Shown here piece after piece: positions 1-7,583 of a DNA stretch of 36,985 bases (position 1 is the stretch's first letter; each line of letters starts with the position of its first letter). The stretch spans positions 1-36,985 of the forward strand of contig JAITHB010000134.1 in the NCBI GenBank assembly GCA_031280145.1, given 5' to 3'. The translations under genes were made by a program, and so were the position numbers. Under the pieces are notes generated by a model. It saw nothing but the letters and a program-made list of their open reading frames with translations. It was not told where the DNA came from and did no database searches. This DNA comes from Oscillospiraceae bacterium (GTDB lineage Bacteria > Bacillota > Clostridia > Christensenellales > Aristaeellaceae).

Positions 1-1
1 G

Positions 2-392
2 GATGTATTTCGGCAGTTAACAGAGACGATGGAGCGCAACGAGAAGCTGGAAGCTGGAAACAGCAAGCTGCGCAAGGAAAATCGTGGTCTGAATGAGCGC
101 GTGGGAACGCTGGAGCGAAGGAGACAAAGGCGACAAGGGTGAAGACGGAAGCGACGGCGTAGACGGCGCACCGGGCGAGAAGGGCGACATCGGACCTGCG
201 GGTCCCAAGGGTGATACGGGCGCGACGGGTTCTGTAGGTCCGAGAGGCGCGACCGGTCCCGCAGGTCCGCAAGGTCCCATGGGTCCCACGGGTCCGCAGG
301 GTCCCAAGGGAGACCCGGGCGGCGGAGGCGTCGTCGGTAAGGGTACGGGTATCAGGGCGTGCGGGCGCAGCGGCAAACCGGACTTCAGATAA
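2..392 (+). pseudogene. Frameshifted collagen-like protein, 5' end outside window
   Basis: Two reading frames belong together. The frame from position 2 is open to the TGA at 140-142 and encodes a leucine zipper (leucines exactly 7 residues apart four times: KLEAGNSKL, then RKENRGL, then NERVGTL). The +1 frame from about 105 to the stop at 390-392 encodes about 22 uninterrupted G-X-Y triplets (GDKGDKGEDG onward), then a short Gly-rich tail. A coiled coil feeding a collagen stalk is a common trimeric arrangement. An ATG at 93 opens the collagen frame but has no ribosome binding site and lies inside the zipper coding, so I do not take it as the real start. One extra base near 105-118 would join the frames. 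No C-terminal globular domain is visible. It may be a spore-surface or phage-fibre type protein, or the break may be a sequencing error. Confidence 0.6.
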
Positions 393-394
393 TT

Positions 395-424
395 AAAGGG
401 GCGAGCCGATATGCTCGCCCCTTT
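395..424. terminator. Bidirectional hairpin terminator
   Basis: Perfect 11-bp stem AAAGGGGCGAG / CTCGCCCCTTT with an 8-nt loop, directly after the collagen-like stop codon on the plus strand and downstream of the minus-strand gene ending at 474. The stem is flanked by A and T runs on both sides, so it could stop both convergent transcripts. Confidence 0.75.
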
Positions 425-473
425 CGGGATTTTGTTATATGAATGGTCGGCGCGGAGTTCTTTTACGCTGAAC

Positions 474-2282
474 TTAATTCACCGTCTCGCCCGTCAGCGC
501 CTTCCACGCCTTGCGGATTGCGTTCTGGTGCTGTACGCCGTAGTTGGGGTCCATCTTGCGGCATTCTTCCATGTCGCGCAGGAAGTGTACGCACAGGTGC
601 CCGTCGAAGTTATTGTTGCTCAAGCTGCCCGAGAGGTGCTGCACGTTGTGCATCGTGGCAAGGCTGGTCACGCCGTCGGGGAAGGTTACGTAAACCGCCT
701 TGGGCGTCCATGTTTCGATGCCGCCGAACGCCTTGTTCATCGTCGTGGTGTCCGCCGCCGTCAGCGGTTCACTGTCCGCGTGTCTGCCCATCGACATGAA
801 CCTCAGCTTCCACTGAACCCCGGTGATCGGGTCTGTCACCGTGACGACCGTCCCCGACGGATACTTCGGCTTCACGTCGTTGAAGAAGTGCAGAAGCCTT
901 ACCTTGCCGACGCTCGTGCTGCCGCTTGTTCCGCTCGAACCCGAGCTTGAGCCGGACGAAGTTCCCGCCTTCTTCGCGAGCGAGGAATACAGAAGCGATA
1001 GCGTGGTGGGACCCGCGACGCCGTCGTTCTTCAGCCCGTTGTTCTTCTGGAACGCCATAACGCCGTCGCGCGTGCCGCTTCCGAATTCGCCGTCCGCGGA
1101 GAACGAGATGTATCCCAACTCCTTCAGGCGTTTCTGCATCTTCGTGACCTCCGCGCCCGAATCGCCGCGCTTGAGCGTGGTCGTTTCAGACGGGGTTGAA
1201 GTCGGCGTTGCGGTAGCCTTCGGGACTGCGGAGGAGCTTGACATCTTGGCGAGCGTTGCGGAGCCGACCTTGCCGTCCGCCGTGAGACCGTTCTTCTTCT
1301 GGAACTCGACTACGGCGGTCTCGGTTCCGCTGCCGAACACGCCGTCGGGAGAGAAGGTTATGTATCCCAGATTCCTCAATAACTGCTGGAACGATTTCAC
1401 CGCCGCGCCGCTGTCGCCGCGCTTGAGCGTTGCGGAAGTCGCGGTCGCGGTCGGCGTGGAAGTTACGGTTCCGACAGCGGGGATCGCGCTTGCGGAATTC
1501 ATGGCGGTGAGCGTGGCGGGGCCGACCTTGCCGTCCGCCGTAAGCCCGTTCGCCGTCTGGAACTTCTTTACGGCGGCTTCGGTTATGCTGCCGAATATGC
1601 CGTTGGGTTCGGTCTCCAAGTATCCAAGCTCACGAAGGCGCGTTTGCATCGTCTTGATTTGCGCGCTTGTTTCGCCCTTCTTCATCGGGTTCTCCGCCGT
1701 AACGCCGTCGACCGAAGCGGGGGCGGAGACGGTCGGAAGGTCTATTATCGGCGTTAACGCGGATGAGCCTGAGGTGGTTTGCCCCGCGGCGGCCTTCGCG
1801 CTTGCCGCGAACATCGTGCGCTGCGTCTCGCCGCCCGCTATGCCGTCGGCTTTGATTCCGTTGCGCTTCTGGAACGCTTTCACCGCGTCTTCCGTGTCTT
1901 CCATGAACTCGCCGTCGCGCTTGCCCGTGAAATAGCCAAGCTCGTACAGTCGGTTCTGCACTTCCTTCACCTGCGGACACTCGTTGCCCAATTCCAGCGG
2001 AATATAGCCGCTGCGCGTGAGCTGCACCAGAAGATCGGAGCGGATGTATCCTTTATAGCTGCCGTATCTTATGGCGTACCAATTGCCGCTCTTGCCCGTG
2101 ACGGTTAAGGTTTCGCCGCCCCTGATTATGGCGAGCTGCTTTGACGTTTCGCTTGCCGATTGACGGATCTTCACGTTATTGCGCGTATACCACGTCTCGT
2201 CCGCGAGCGTCGCGGACGGAAAGCACGCAAGAAACAGCGTTAACACAACAACTGCCGATATAATTCTCGTTAGGTTTCGCAT
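474..2282 (-). CDS. Secreted SH3b protein with four peptidoglycan-binding domains
   Basis: 602 aa. Start chosen at 2282: GGGAGG lies just upstream and a signal peptide follows at once (residues 1-28, ending SATLADE). Domains in order: bacterial SH3 (about 30-88); PG_binding_1 repeats at about 100-158, 200-261, 286-347 and 369-431, each with the LxxLGY...DGxFGxxTxxAVxxFQxxNGLxxDGxxG pattern; Thr/Ser/Pro linkers between them and a Ser/Gly linker at 440-458; then a conserved-looking C-terminal domain (460-602). The last domain carries GRHADSE near 499, a His-rich stretch at 545-549 and GHLCVHF at 561-567. I have seen this arrangement in clostridial cell-wall proteins but cannot name the domain. 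The His/Cys motif suggests a hydrolase or transpeptidase-like activity, by inference only. It most likely acts outside the cell on peptidoglycan. Confidence 0.85.
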   Translation of the reverse strand: MRNLTRIISAVVVLTLFLACFPSATLADETWYTRNNVKIRQSASETSKQLAIIRGGETLTVTGKSGNWYAIRYGSYKGYIRSDLLVQLTRSGYIPLELGNECPQVKEVQNRLYELGYFTGKRDGEFMEDTEDAVKAFQKRNGIKADGIAGGETQRTMFAASAKAAAGQTTSGSSALTPIIDLPTVSAPASVDGVTAENPMKKGETSAQIKTMQTRLRELGYLETEPNGIFGSITEAAVKKFQTANGLTADGKVGPATLTAMNSASAIPAVGTVTSTPTATATSATLKRGDSGAAVKSFQQLLRNLGYITFSPDGVFGSGTETAVVEFQKKNGLTADGKVGSATLAKMSSSSAVPKATATPTSTPSETTTLKRGDSGAEVTKMQKRLKELGYISFSADGEFGSGTRDGVMAFQKNNGLKNDGVAGPTTLSLLYSSLAKKAGTSSGSSSGSSGTSGSTSVGKVRLLHFFNDVKPKYPSGTVVTVTDPITGVQWKLRFMSMGRHADSEPLTAADTTTMNKAFGGIETWTPKAVYVTFPDGVTSLATMHNVQHLSGSLSNNNFDGHLCVHFLRDMEECRKMDPNYGVQHQNAIRKAWKALTGETVN

Positions 2283-2542
2283 TTGTTTCCCTCCCAAGCA
2301 TGGACATAGCCTCTTATCTAACGATAAAACGAAGTATGTTTCAAAAGAATTGCAATAGTATGAAATTTTTCTTTGCGTTTTGTCGCAAAGCGTAATCAAG
2401 AAATATTTATCGATTGGCAGGATTTTCTTGTTTCGCATCAAATATACTCACGATTGTTGCAATATGGATAATTTCGGTATCGTATACATGGCACTTTTCC
2501 GGAAATTACTTTTGAAATGATTGTAAACCGCTTAGGAAACGT

Positions 2543-2611
2543 CCTATAGATGATGTATAATTGAACTTAGCGGCACACCTATAAATGATGTGTAATTGAT
2601 CTTGGCGGACA
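2543..2611. repeat. Imperfect 34-35 bp tandem repeat in the divergent intergenic region
   Basis: Unit 1 (2543-2577) and unit 2 (2578-2611) share CCTATARATGATGTRTAATTGA, then CTTRGCGG and ACA. A degenerate partial third unit (GCAAATGATATGCC) follows to about 2630. The 406-bp gap 2283-2688 separates the divergent SH3 gene and cdaA and holds no other gene. Unit 1 contains TATAAT at 2556-2561 with only a weak TTAGGA 18 bp upstream. The repeat could be a regulator site or a duplicated promoter. Confidence 0.6.
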
Positions 2612-2688
2612 GCCGCAAATGATATGCCGAGTACTTTGGATGTTGGGGCAGGGGTAAGCGCGTGACTTTCCCCGCTCGGAGGATAACG

Positions 2689-3627
2689 ATGCAGATTTGG
2701 CAGCAATACGCAGCCATGTTTAAGAGTTTGCTCGCTTCCGTTCGCGTTGCGGACGTGGCGGATATATTGATAGTCGCATACCTTGTCTACAAACTGCTGA
2801 TGCTCACCTGGGAAACGCGCGCCAGCGCGGTGCTGAAGGGGCTTGCGGTGCTGCTTCTCGCGTCGTGGCTTTCAAGCCTGCTTGAGCTTCGCGCGCTCAA
2901 CTCCATAATAACAATAATTGTCAATTCGGGAACGGTCGTGCTGGTCGTTCTGTTCCAGCCGGAGATTCGCCGCGCGCTTCAGATAATCGGCAGCGGCAGC
3001 TCCGGCATACTGGACAGAATACGCTCGACCGACGAACACGCGAACGTCGCTAAGATTGTCTCCGAGATAACAGGCGCGCTGCTGAAGCTTTCAAAGCGCA
3101 GGGTCGGGGCGCTGATTGTCGTCGAGCAGAAAACGGGCCTTAAGGACGTAATTGACACAGGCACGACAATAGACTCGACAATCACGTCGCAGTTGATAGA
3201 AAACGTCTTCGAGCCGAACACGCCGCTGCACGACGGCGCTATGATTATCCGCGGAACGCGCATCATCGCGGCCGCCTGCTTCCTCACTATATCGGAGGAC
3301 CGCAGCATCTCGCGCGAGCTGGGTACGCGGCACAGAGCCGCGCTGGGCATCACCGAAACCACGGACGCAATCTCGCTTATCGTTTCGGAAGAAACGGGTA
3401 TTATCTCAGTCGCCCGTTCGGGCAAGCTTACGCGCCATCTTGACGCTGCGTCTCTCGGGCAGATTCTGACCGATATTTTCACCGCGCCTGAAACGATTAA
3501 TCCGCTTAAATCGTTATTATTAAAGAAGAATGATAAGAAAACCGATAAAAAGGCCGACAAGAAAACTGACAAAAAGACAAACGGCGCGGTCGAAAAGGCG
3601 AGGAGGGACGACGATGCAACAGGCTGA
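2689..3627 (+). CDS. cdaA: Diadenylate cyclase CdaA (DacA)
   Basis: 312 aa. Makes c-di-AMP from two ATP at the inner face of the membrane; the messenger controls potassium and turgor homeostasis and cell-wall functions in Firmicutes. Three hydrophobic segments (about 22-42, 50-66, 72-90) precede a DAC (DisA_N) domain with both signature motifs: HDGAMII (DGA at 182-184) and GTRHRAALG (RHR at 214-216). Start at 2689 because GGAGG lies 6 nt upstream. The C-terminus is unusual: about 35 residues made of repeated KKTDKKADKK-type units, a charged tail most CdaA proteins lack. It overlaps cdaR by 14 nt, the usual pairing. glmM, often third in this operon, is not here. Confidence 0.95.
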   Translation: MQIWQQYAAMFKSLLASVRVADVADILIVAYLVYKLLMLTWETRASAVLKGLAVLLLASWLSSLLELRALNSIITIIVNSGTVVLVVLFQPEIRRALQIIGSGSSGILDRIRSTDEHANVAKIVSEITGALLKLSKRRVGALIVVEQKTGLKDVIDTGTTIDSTITSQLIENVFEPNTPLHDGAMIIRGTRIIAAACFLTISEDRSISRELGTRHRAALGITETTDAISLIVSEETGIISVARSGKLTRHLDAASLGQILTDIFTAPETINPLKSLLLKKNDKKTDKKADKKTDKKTNGAVEKARRDDDATG

Positions 3628-4975
3628 ACCGCAGATGGAAACGACGCGCAAGAAGACTGTGAAGCCGGGTATCTTTTCGTCGCCCGTAAAACGCTTCCTC
3701 GCCGCGTGGCGGAAGCACCCGCAATATAAGATTATCGCGCTGATTATCGGTCTTGGCTTGTGGATATTCCAAACGTTCGCGGGAACGGAAATTCTGGTTG
3801 AGCGCACATTCCAAAACGTGAGCGTCAGCATCATCGGTCAGGACACGCTGCGCTCCAACGGCTTTATCATTCGGAATGATTTTTCATCAGAACCGATTTT
3901 GGTGACCATCCGCGTGAAAGTGCCGTGGCACAATCTGAACACTATAAAAGATTCCGATTACGCGATGCGCATCAACCTTACCGATTTAAATAACGCCGTC
4001 GGCGAGCAGAGCGTGGCGATTACTCCCGTCATAGCCAACAATCCATTGGGAATCGTGACTGAAGTATATCCGCCTGCCGTTTCAGTTACCGTGGAGCAGT
4101 ATACCAACAGCGGGTCGATTCCGATAACGGCGGTAATAGAAGGCTCGTCGAACCCAACGCTGTGGTACGATCCGAACCGCGTTATCGTAAGCCCTGACAG
4201 CGTTATCGTTTCGGGGCCGTTGTCGCTCGTGAGCCGCGTGCGAAGAGCGGAGGTCGTCATACAGGCTTCGGATTTATCAGAGACCCGCACGCACGACACG
4301 AAGTCCGCGCCGATAGCTCTGTATGACGAATACGGCGAACCGATAGTAAGCAACCAGCTTCGCATATCAAGCAGCTCCGTCACAATAAGGTCCGCAGAAG
4401 TGACGCTGGACGTATACCCGAAGAAGACGGTCGCGGTGGACACCTCAATGGCGGTAGTCGGAACGCCTGCCGCGGGATATGTGATAAAGAGCGTCGGGAC
4501 GATGCCGCGCACGATTACAATTGCGGGTTCGCGCGAAGTAATAGACCGCATATCAACGATATTCGCGGAATCCCCGCACGACGTCAGCGGGAAGTCCGCG
4601 GGCGGTATAACGGAGAGCCTGCGGCTCAGAATCTCGGCCGATCTGCAATATTCCAGCCATACGCAGGTCGTTTTCACAGCGCTTATCGAAGCGGATACGC
4701 GCGAGCGAACCTTCAAGAACGTTCCGATAGAAACGGAAGGGCTTAGCGCGTCGCTCTCCGCCGCGATTGAGCCCGCGCAGATGAACGTTACGCTGAACGG
4801 GAACTACTTCGACGTGGAAGCGCTGAGAGACGACGGCGTCTCATTATATGTTAACGCCGCGGAGCTTGCGGAGGGCACGTATGAGTTGGATGTGCTGTGC
4901 CATGCGGATAATGTGCGGCAGCTTACGTATAAGCTGCCTCAACCGCAGGTGAAGGTGACCATTACCAAGAGGTAA
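3614..4975 (+). CDS. cdaR: YbbR-domain protein CdaR, regulator of CdaA
   Basis: 453 aa. Membrane-anchored extracytoplasmic partner that modulates CdaA in characterised Firmicutes. A basic cytoplasmic N-terminus is followed by one transmembrane helix (about 39-57, IIALIIGLGLWIFQTF) and about four YbbR-type beta repeats, typified by PITAVIEG, SVTVRSAEV-like strands and VTVDTS/VTLNGN edges. The start at 3614 has GAGGGACG about 6 nt upstream and lies inside the end of cdaA, so translation is probably coupled. Confidence 0.9.
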   Translation: MQQAEPQMETTRKKTVKPGIFSSPVKRFLAAWRKHPQYKIIALIIGLGLWIFQTFAGTEILVERTFQNVSVSIIGQDTLRSNGFIIRNDFSSEPILVTIRVKVPWHNLNTIKDSDYAMRINLTDLNNAVGEQSVAITPVIANNPLGIVTEVYPPAVSVTVEQYTNSGSIPITAVIEGSSNPTLWYDPNRVIVSPDSVIVSGPLSLVSRVRRAEVVIQASDLSETRTHDTKSAPIALYDEYGEPIVSNQLRISSSSVTIRSAEVTLDVYPKKTVAVDTSMAVVGTPAAGYVIKSVGTMPRTITIAGSREVIDRISTIFAESPHDVSGKSAGGITESLRLRISADLQYSSHTQVVFTALIEADTRERTFKNVPIETEGLSASLSAAIEPAQMNVTLNGNYFDVEALRDDGVSLYVNAAELAEGTYELDVLCHADNVRQLTYKLPQPQVKVTITKR

Positions 4976-5003
4976 TTGTTCCGCGCCTATTAATTATTGT
5001 TGA

Positions 5004-5033
5004 GGCGGGAGGCATTGCGCCGCCCGCCCTTTT
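5004..5033. terminator. Terminator between convergent cdaR and sigF
   Basis: Stem GGCGGGAGGC (5004-5013) pairs with GCCGCCCGCC (5019-5028) with one mismatch and a 5-nt loop, followed by CTTTT on the plus strand. It ends the cdaAR transcript and may also block the convergent spoIIA transcript. Confidence 0.75.
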
Positions 5034-5077
5034 AATACAAACTGCATGTCGTGGACATCCCGAGCCACGCCGTGCCC

Positions 5078-5752
5078 TTACCCCGCCAATTTCCGCAATT
5101 TCATCAGCAGAGCCTTCTCCAAGCGGCACACCTGCGGCTGTCCCACGCCGAGAATCTTCGCGGTCTCCGACTGCGAGCGTCCGTCGAAGTAGCGCAAACG
5201 TATGAGCTTCCGCTCGCGCTCATCCAAGCCTTGAACGAGGTCGCGAATCAACACGCGCTCAAGCGGCAAAGCGGAGGTTTCATCCGCAATCAAGCCGTGC
5301 AGCGGCGTGTCGTCGTCTTCGTTTGACGCGGACGCGTCCAGCGAGATTGTCGGAATACGCGCTTCAAGCGACGCCGCAATATCTTCCGAGGAGACCCCGA
5401 GCGATCGGGCAATCTCAAGCACCGTCGGTTCACGCGCGAGCACCGCGCTCAAGCGGTCAGACTCGCGCCGCGCCTTCGCGCCCAAGTCTTGCAGCGGACG
5501 CGGAATATGCACCGCGTGGTCGCGGCGAAGGAACGCCTTCATCTCGCCGAGAATGTACGGAACGGCGTAGGTTGAGAACGCGATTCCGCGCGTGTCGTCG
5601 AACCGCTTCGCGGCTTCCGCCAAGCCAAGACAGCCCGACTGCACAATCTCGTCGCGGTCCGCGAAGCTGAAACGCTTCGCCGCGGCGTACACAAGGCGTA
5701 TATTCTGTTCTATTAAGACTTTCGTCTTTTCGTCTTTCGTGAGGGAATCCAT
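5078..5752 (-). CDS. sigF: Forespore sporulation sigma factor SigF
   Basis: 224 aa, somewhat shorter at the N-terminus than the ~255 aa family norm. First forespore-specific sigma factor, held inactive by SpoIIAB. Region 2 is clear (NIRLVYAAAKRF; CLGLAEAAKRFD; FSTYAVPYILGEMKAFLRRD), region 3 follows (TVLEIARSLGVSSEDIA), and region 4 ends the protein (LDERERKLIRLRYFDGRSQ; VGQPQVCRLEKALL). Sequence alone would not exclude SigG, but the third position in spoIIAA-spoIIAB-sigF settles it. It starts 3 nt after spoIIAB, so it is translated from the same message. Confidence 0.93.
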   Translation of the reverse strand: MDSLTKDEKTKVLIEQNIRLVYAAAKRFSFADRDEIVQSGCLGLAEAAKRFDDTRGIAFSTYAVPYILGEMKAFLRRDHAVHIPRPLQDLGAKARRESDRLSAVLAREPTVLEIARSLGVSSEDIAASLEARIPTISLDASASNEDDDTPLHGLIADETSALPLERVLIRDLVQGLDERERKLIRLRYFDGRSQSETAKILGVGQPQVCRLEKALLMKLRKLAG

Positions 5753-5755
5753 GCC

Positions 5756-6196
5756 TTACTTAGCCGATCCCTTCACCCTCTTAACCATGAATACGGACGT
5801 ACCCTGCCCCGGGCGGCTTGTGACGCGCACGTCGTCCATGAACGTCTGCATGACGGCGAAGCCCATGCCCGCGCGTTCCATTTCAGGCTGACTGGTGAAG
5901 AACGGCGTCATTGCCTGCGATATGTCGTCTATGCCGCAGCCCGTGTCGCTTACGTCAATGATGACGCGTCCGTCGTCCCACAGCGAAGCGTCAATCACGA
6001 CCTCGCCCGATTCGTCCTTATAGCCGTGTACAATGGCGTTCGTCACGGCTTCCGAGACCGCCGTCTTCACGTCGTTTATCTCTTCCAGCGTGGGGGAAAG
6101 CTGCGACATGAACGCGCTTACAGCAACCCTTGCGAAGCTTTCGTTTGCGCTTTTGCTGTCGAAGCACAGCCGCATATGGTTTTTTCTTATATTCAT
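5756..6196 (-). CDS. spoIIAB: Anti-sigma-F factor / SpoIIAA kinase SpoIIAB
   Basis: 146 aa, the family length. GHKL-type protein kinase that binds and silences SigF and phosphorylates SpoIIAA. N box EAVTNAIVHGY, G1 box DTGCGI and G2 box GMGFAVM are intact, as is the NESFARV segment near the N-terminus whose Arg contacts both SigF and SpoIIAA in studied homologues. The start ATG overlaps the spoIIAA stop by 4 nt (ATGA). Confidence 0.96.
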   Translation of the reverse strand: MNIRKNHMRLCFDSKSANESFARVAVSAFMSQLSPTLEEINDVKTAVSEAVTNAIVHGYKDESGEVVIDASLWDDGRVIIDVSDTGCGIDDISQAMTPFFTSQPEMERAGMGFAVMQTFMDDVRVTSRPGQGTSVFMVKRVKGSAK

Positions 6197-6516
6197 AATG
6201 AAGACGCCTCCCCGCGGCCGTTATCAAGAATGGTGTAAAGCCCCGTAAGTTTCATAACGCGGCGGATGTGCGCGCTTTCGCCCGTCACCGAAACGCCGCC
6301 GCCGCGCCGCGCAAGCGTTCTGTAACGCCCGATTATAACGCCTATTCCGCTGCTGTCCATGAAGGTGAGGTTGCGCATGTCCAGCGTTAGGTGGCGTATG
6401 CGCGTGTCTTCGATGAGGTTGTCCAGCTCTTCGCGGACGACCTGCGAACTGTTCTGATCGAGTTCGCCTTCGAGCATCACGGTTAACACAGTGCCTTGTC
6501 TTGAGTATTTTAACAT
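6193..6516 (-). CDS. spoIIAA: Anti-anti-sigma-F factor SpoIIAA
   Basis: 107 aa STAS-domain protein. When dephosphorylated by SpoIIE it displaces SigF from SpoIIAB in the forespore. The phosphorylation loop FMDSSGIGVIIGRY is intact; the second Ser (Ser56) matches the phosphorylated Ser58 of Bacillus. GELDQN early in the protein and the C-terminal TGLYTIL helix are typical. First gene of the operon. The phosphatase gene spoIIE is not in the window. Confidence 0.95.
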   Translation of the reverse strand: MLKYSRQGTVLTVMLEGELDQNSSQVVREELDNLIEDTRIRHLTLDMRNLTFMDSSGIGVIIGRYRTLARRGGGVSVTGESAHIRRVMKLTGLYTILDNGRGEASSL

Positions 6517-6551
6517 AAAATAACCACGCCTCGATATTTTTAAGAGATGTT

Positions 6552-6579
6552 AACTTCAATAAACACAAAGAAAATTCCT
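6552..6579 (-). promoter_or_regulatory. Candidate sigma-H promoter of the spoIIA operon
   Basis: On the minus strand upstream of spoIIAA, AGGAATTTT (plus-strand 6571-6579) is followed 13 nt later by GAAGTT (6552-6557). This resembles the sigma-H pattern (AGGA-rich -35, GAAT-type -10), and spoIIA is sigma-H dependent in Bacillus. The -10 match is imperfect. No better sigma-A promoter was seen nearby. Confidence 0.4.
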
Positions 6580-6673
6580 GCCGAAAATATGATTTGCGCG
6601 GCGGGAATCGTGCGACAAGATTCAAAACCGCTCGGTATTATATTGCGGAATCAAGGCGGTTTTTGCAGAAAAC

Positions 6674-6754
6674 GGTCGCCCCTACAGATTTTACAATATC
6701 CGCCCGATTGAACGCAGATAAACCCCTGTAGGGGCGACCGCCTCGGTCGCCCGC
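6674..6754. repeat. Modular palindromic repeat, spacer type A (copy 1)
   Basis: Inverted ends CGCCCCTACAG (6677-6687) and CTGTAGGGGCG enclose a spacer containing GATTTTACAATATC and GCCCGATTGAA. The right end continues as the palindrome GGGGCGACCGCCTCGGTCGCCC. The same spacer recurs in opposite orientation at 32535-32597. The gap 6517-6967 contains no convincing gene, only this element, the next one and the candidate sigma-H promoter. Confidence 0.8.
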
Positions 6755-6843
6755 GGTTATCAATACATCGCCCGTTTGAATGCAACCTACGGCAACGCCA
6801 ACAATGTTTGTTCACGTTCAATCATGCATACAACCAAACCCCT

Positions 6844-6971
6844 GTAGGGGCGATTTCCAATCGCCCGCCGGTCGGTCGTACGTCCCACCCACACCGCCGG
6901 ATGCGTATGTCTGCCTACGGCGAAATGGGACGTACGCGTAACAGGCGGGCGACCGAGGCGGTCGCCCCTAC
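6844..6971. repeat. Modular palindromic repeat, spacer type C (copy 1)
   Basis: 128 bp with outer inverted ends: GTAGGGGCGATTTCCAATCG on the left and CGACCGAGGCGGTCGCCCCTAC on the right. The ~75-bp centre (CGTACGTCCCAC ... GTATGTCTGCCTACGGCGAA ... GGGACGTACGCG) is related in reverse complement to the centre of the element at 32654-32779. The right end overlaps the stop codon of the next gene (6968-6970). Confidence 0.8.
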
Positions 6972-7525
6972 AAAGGTAATATTTGGAAATTCCCATTTTC
7001 GTTTCCTGTTTTTTCAATAATCCATTTTTCAATCTGTTGCGCGGTTTCCTCCGGCGTAAGGTCTGAATTGTCCAGCAATGTCATGGACGGTTCGGTCTTC
7101 TCACCGTTTTCTTGCAGCCAGCGATTGAAATGAAGAGATGATGCAATCCGGTTTTTATCATTGATGCCGCGGCCTTCACGCATTCGGCGCTCCATCACGT
7201 CGTCGCTGCATACGATGGCGAGGTAGTATATATCCGTGAAATATTTCCTTGCGCCGCAAACCTCAAAATGACGCGGTTCACCGCATCCGCACAGCACACA
7301 GGGCTTACCGATCTGCGAGATATTCGCGCACATGGTCAGCCACAGCTCCCGATAAGCGCGGTAGCCGTCGTCCGGATCGCCATCAAAAATATTGTTCCAT
7401 AGAATATCGCTTTCCAGTACAACGTAATCTGTTTCCCTTTGGAAAAGCACTTCACAGGCACAGGATTTGCCAACGCCGCTCGCGCCGGATACAATGAACA
7501 GCGGTTGTTTTTTCGTGGGTATCAT
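6968..7525 (-). CDS. P-loop nucleoside/shikimate-kinase-like protein
   Basis: 185 aa. Residues 8-21 form a beta strand and Walker A motif (LFIVSGASGVGKS), followed by ESDILWNN and a DxxxMERRMREGRG segment like the LID/Arg region of small-molecule kinases. No substrate can be assigned; it resembles the broad AAA_33 / nucleoside-monophosphate-kinase-like families. The TAG stop lies inside the terminal GTAGGGG of a palindromic repeat, so the last ~10 residues (NENGNFQILPL) may have been altered by repeat insertion. It stands alone, with no operon partner. Confidence 0.75.
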   Translation of the reverse strand: MIPTKKQPLFIVSGASGVGKSCACEVLFQRETDYVVLESDILWNNIFDGDPDDGYRAYRELWLTMCANISQIGKPCVLCGCGEPRHFEVCGARKYFTDIYYLAIVCSDDVMERRMREGRGINDKNRIASSLHFNRWLQENGEKTEPSMTLLDNSDLTPEETAQQIEKWIIEKTGNENGNFQILPL

Positions 7526-7583
7526 TTCGTTTCCTCACTTATCTTTCAAAAAGCATTCCATTTCCTTAAAGCAGAAATACACC

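Noticed and set aside
17-376. Pro-rich open frame antisense to the collagen-like repeat
   Set aside because: It is the mirror of the G-X-Y coding (GGN codons read as CC-rich Pro codons), has no ribosome binding site, and covers the better-supported plus-strand gene.
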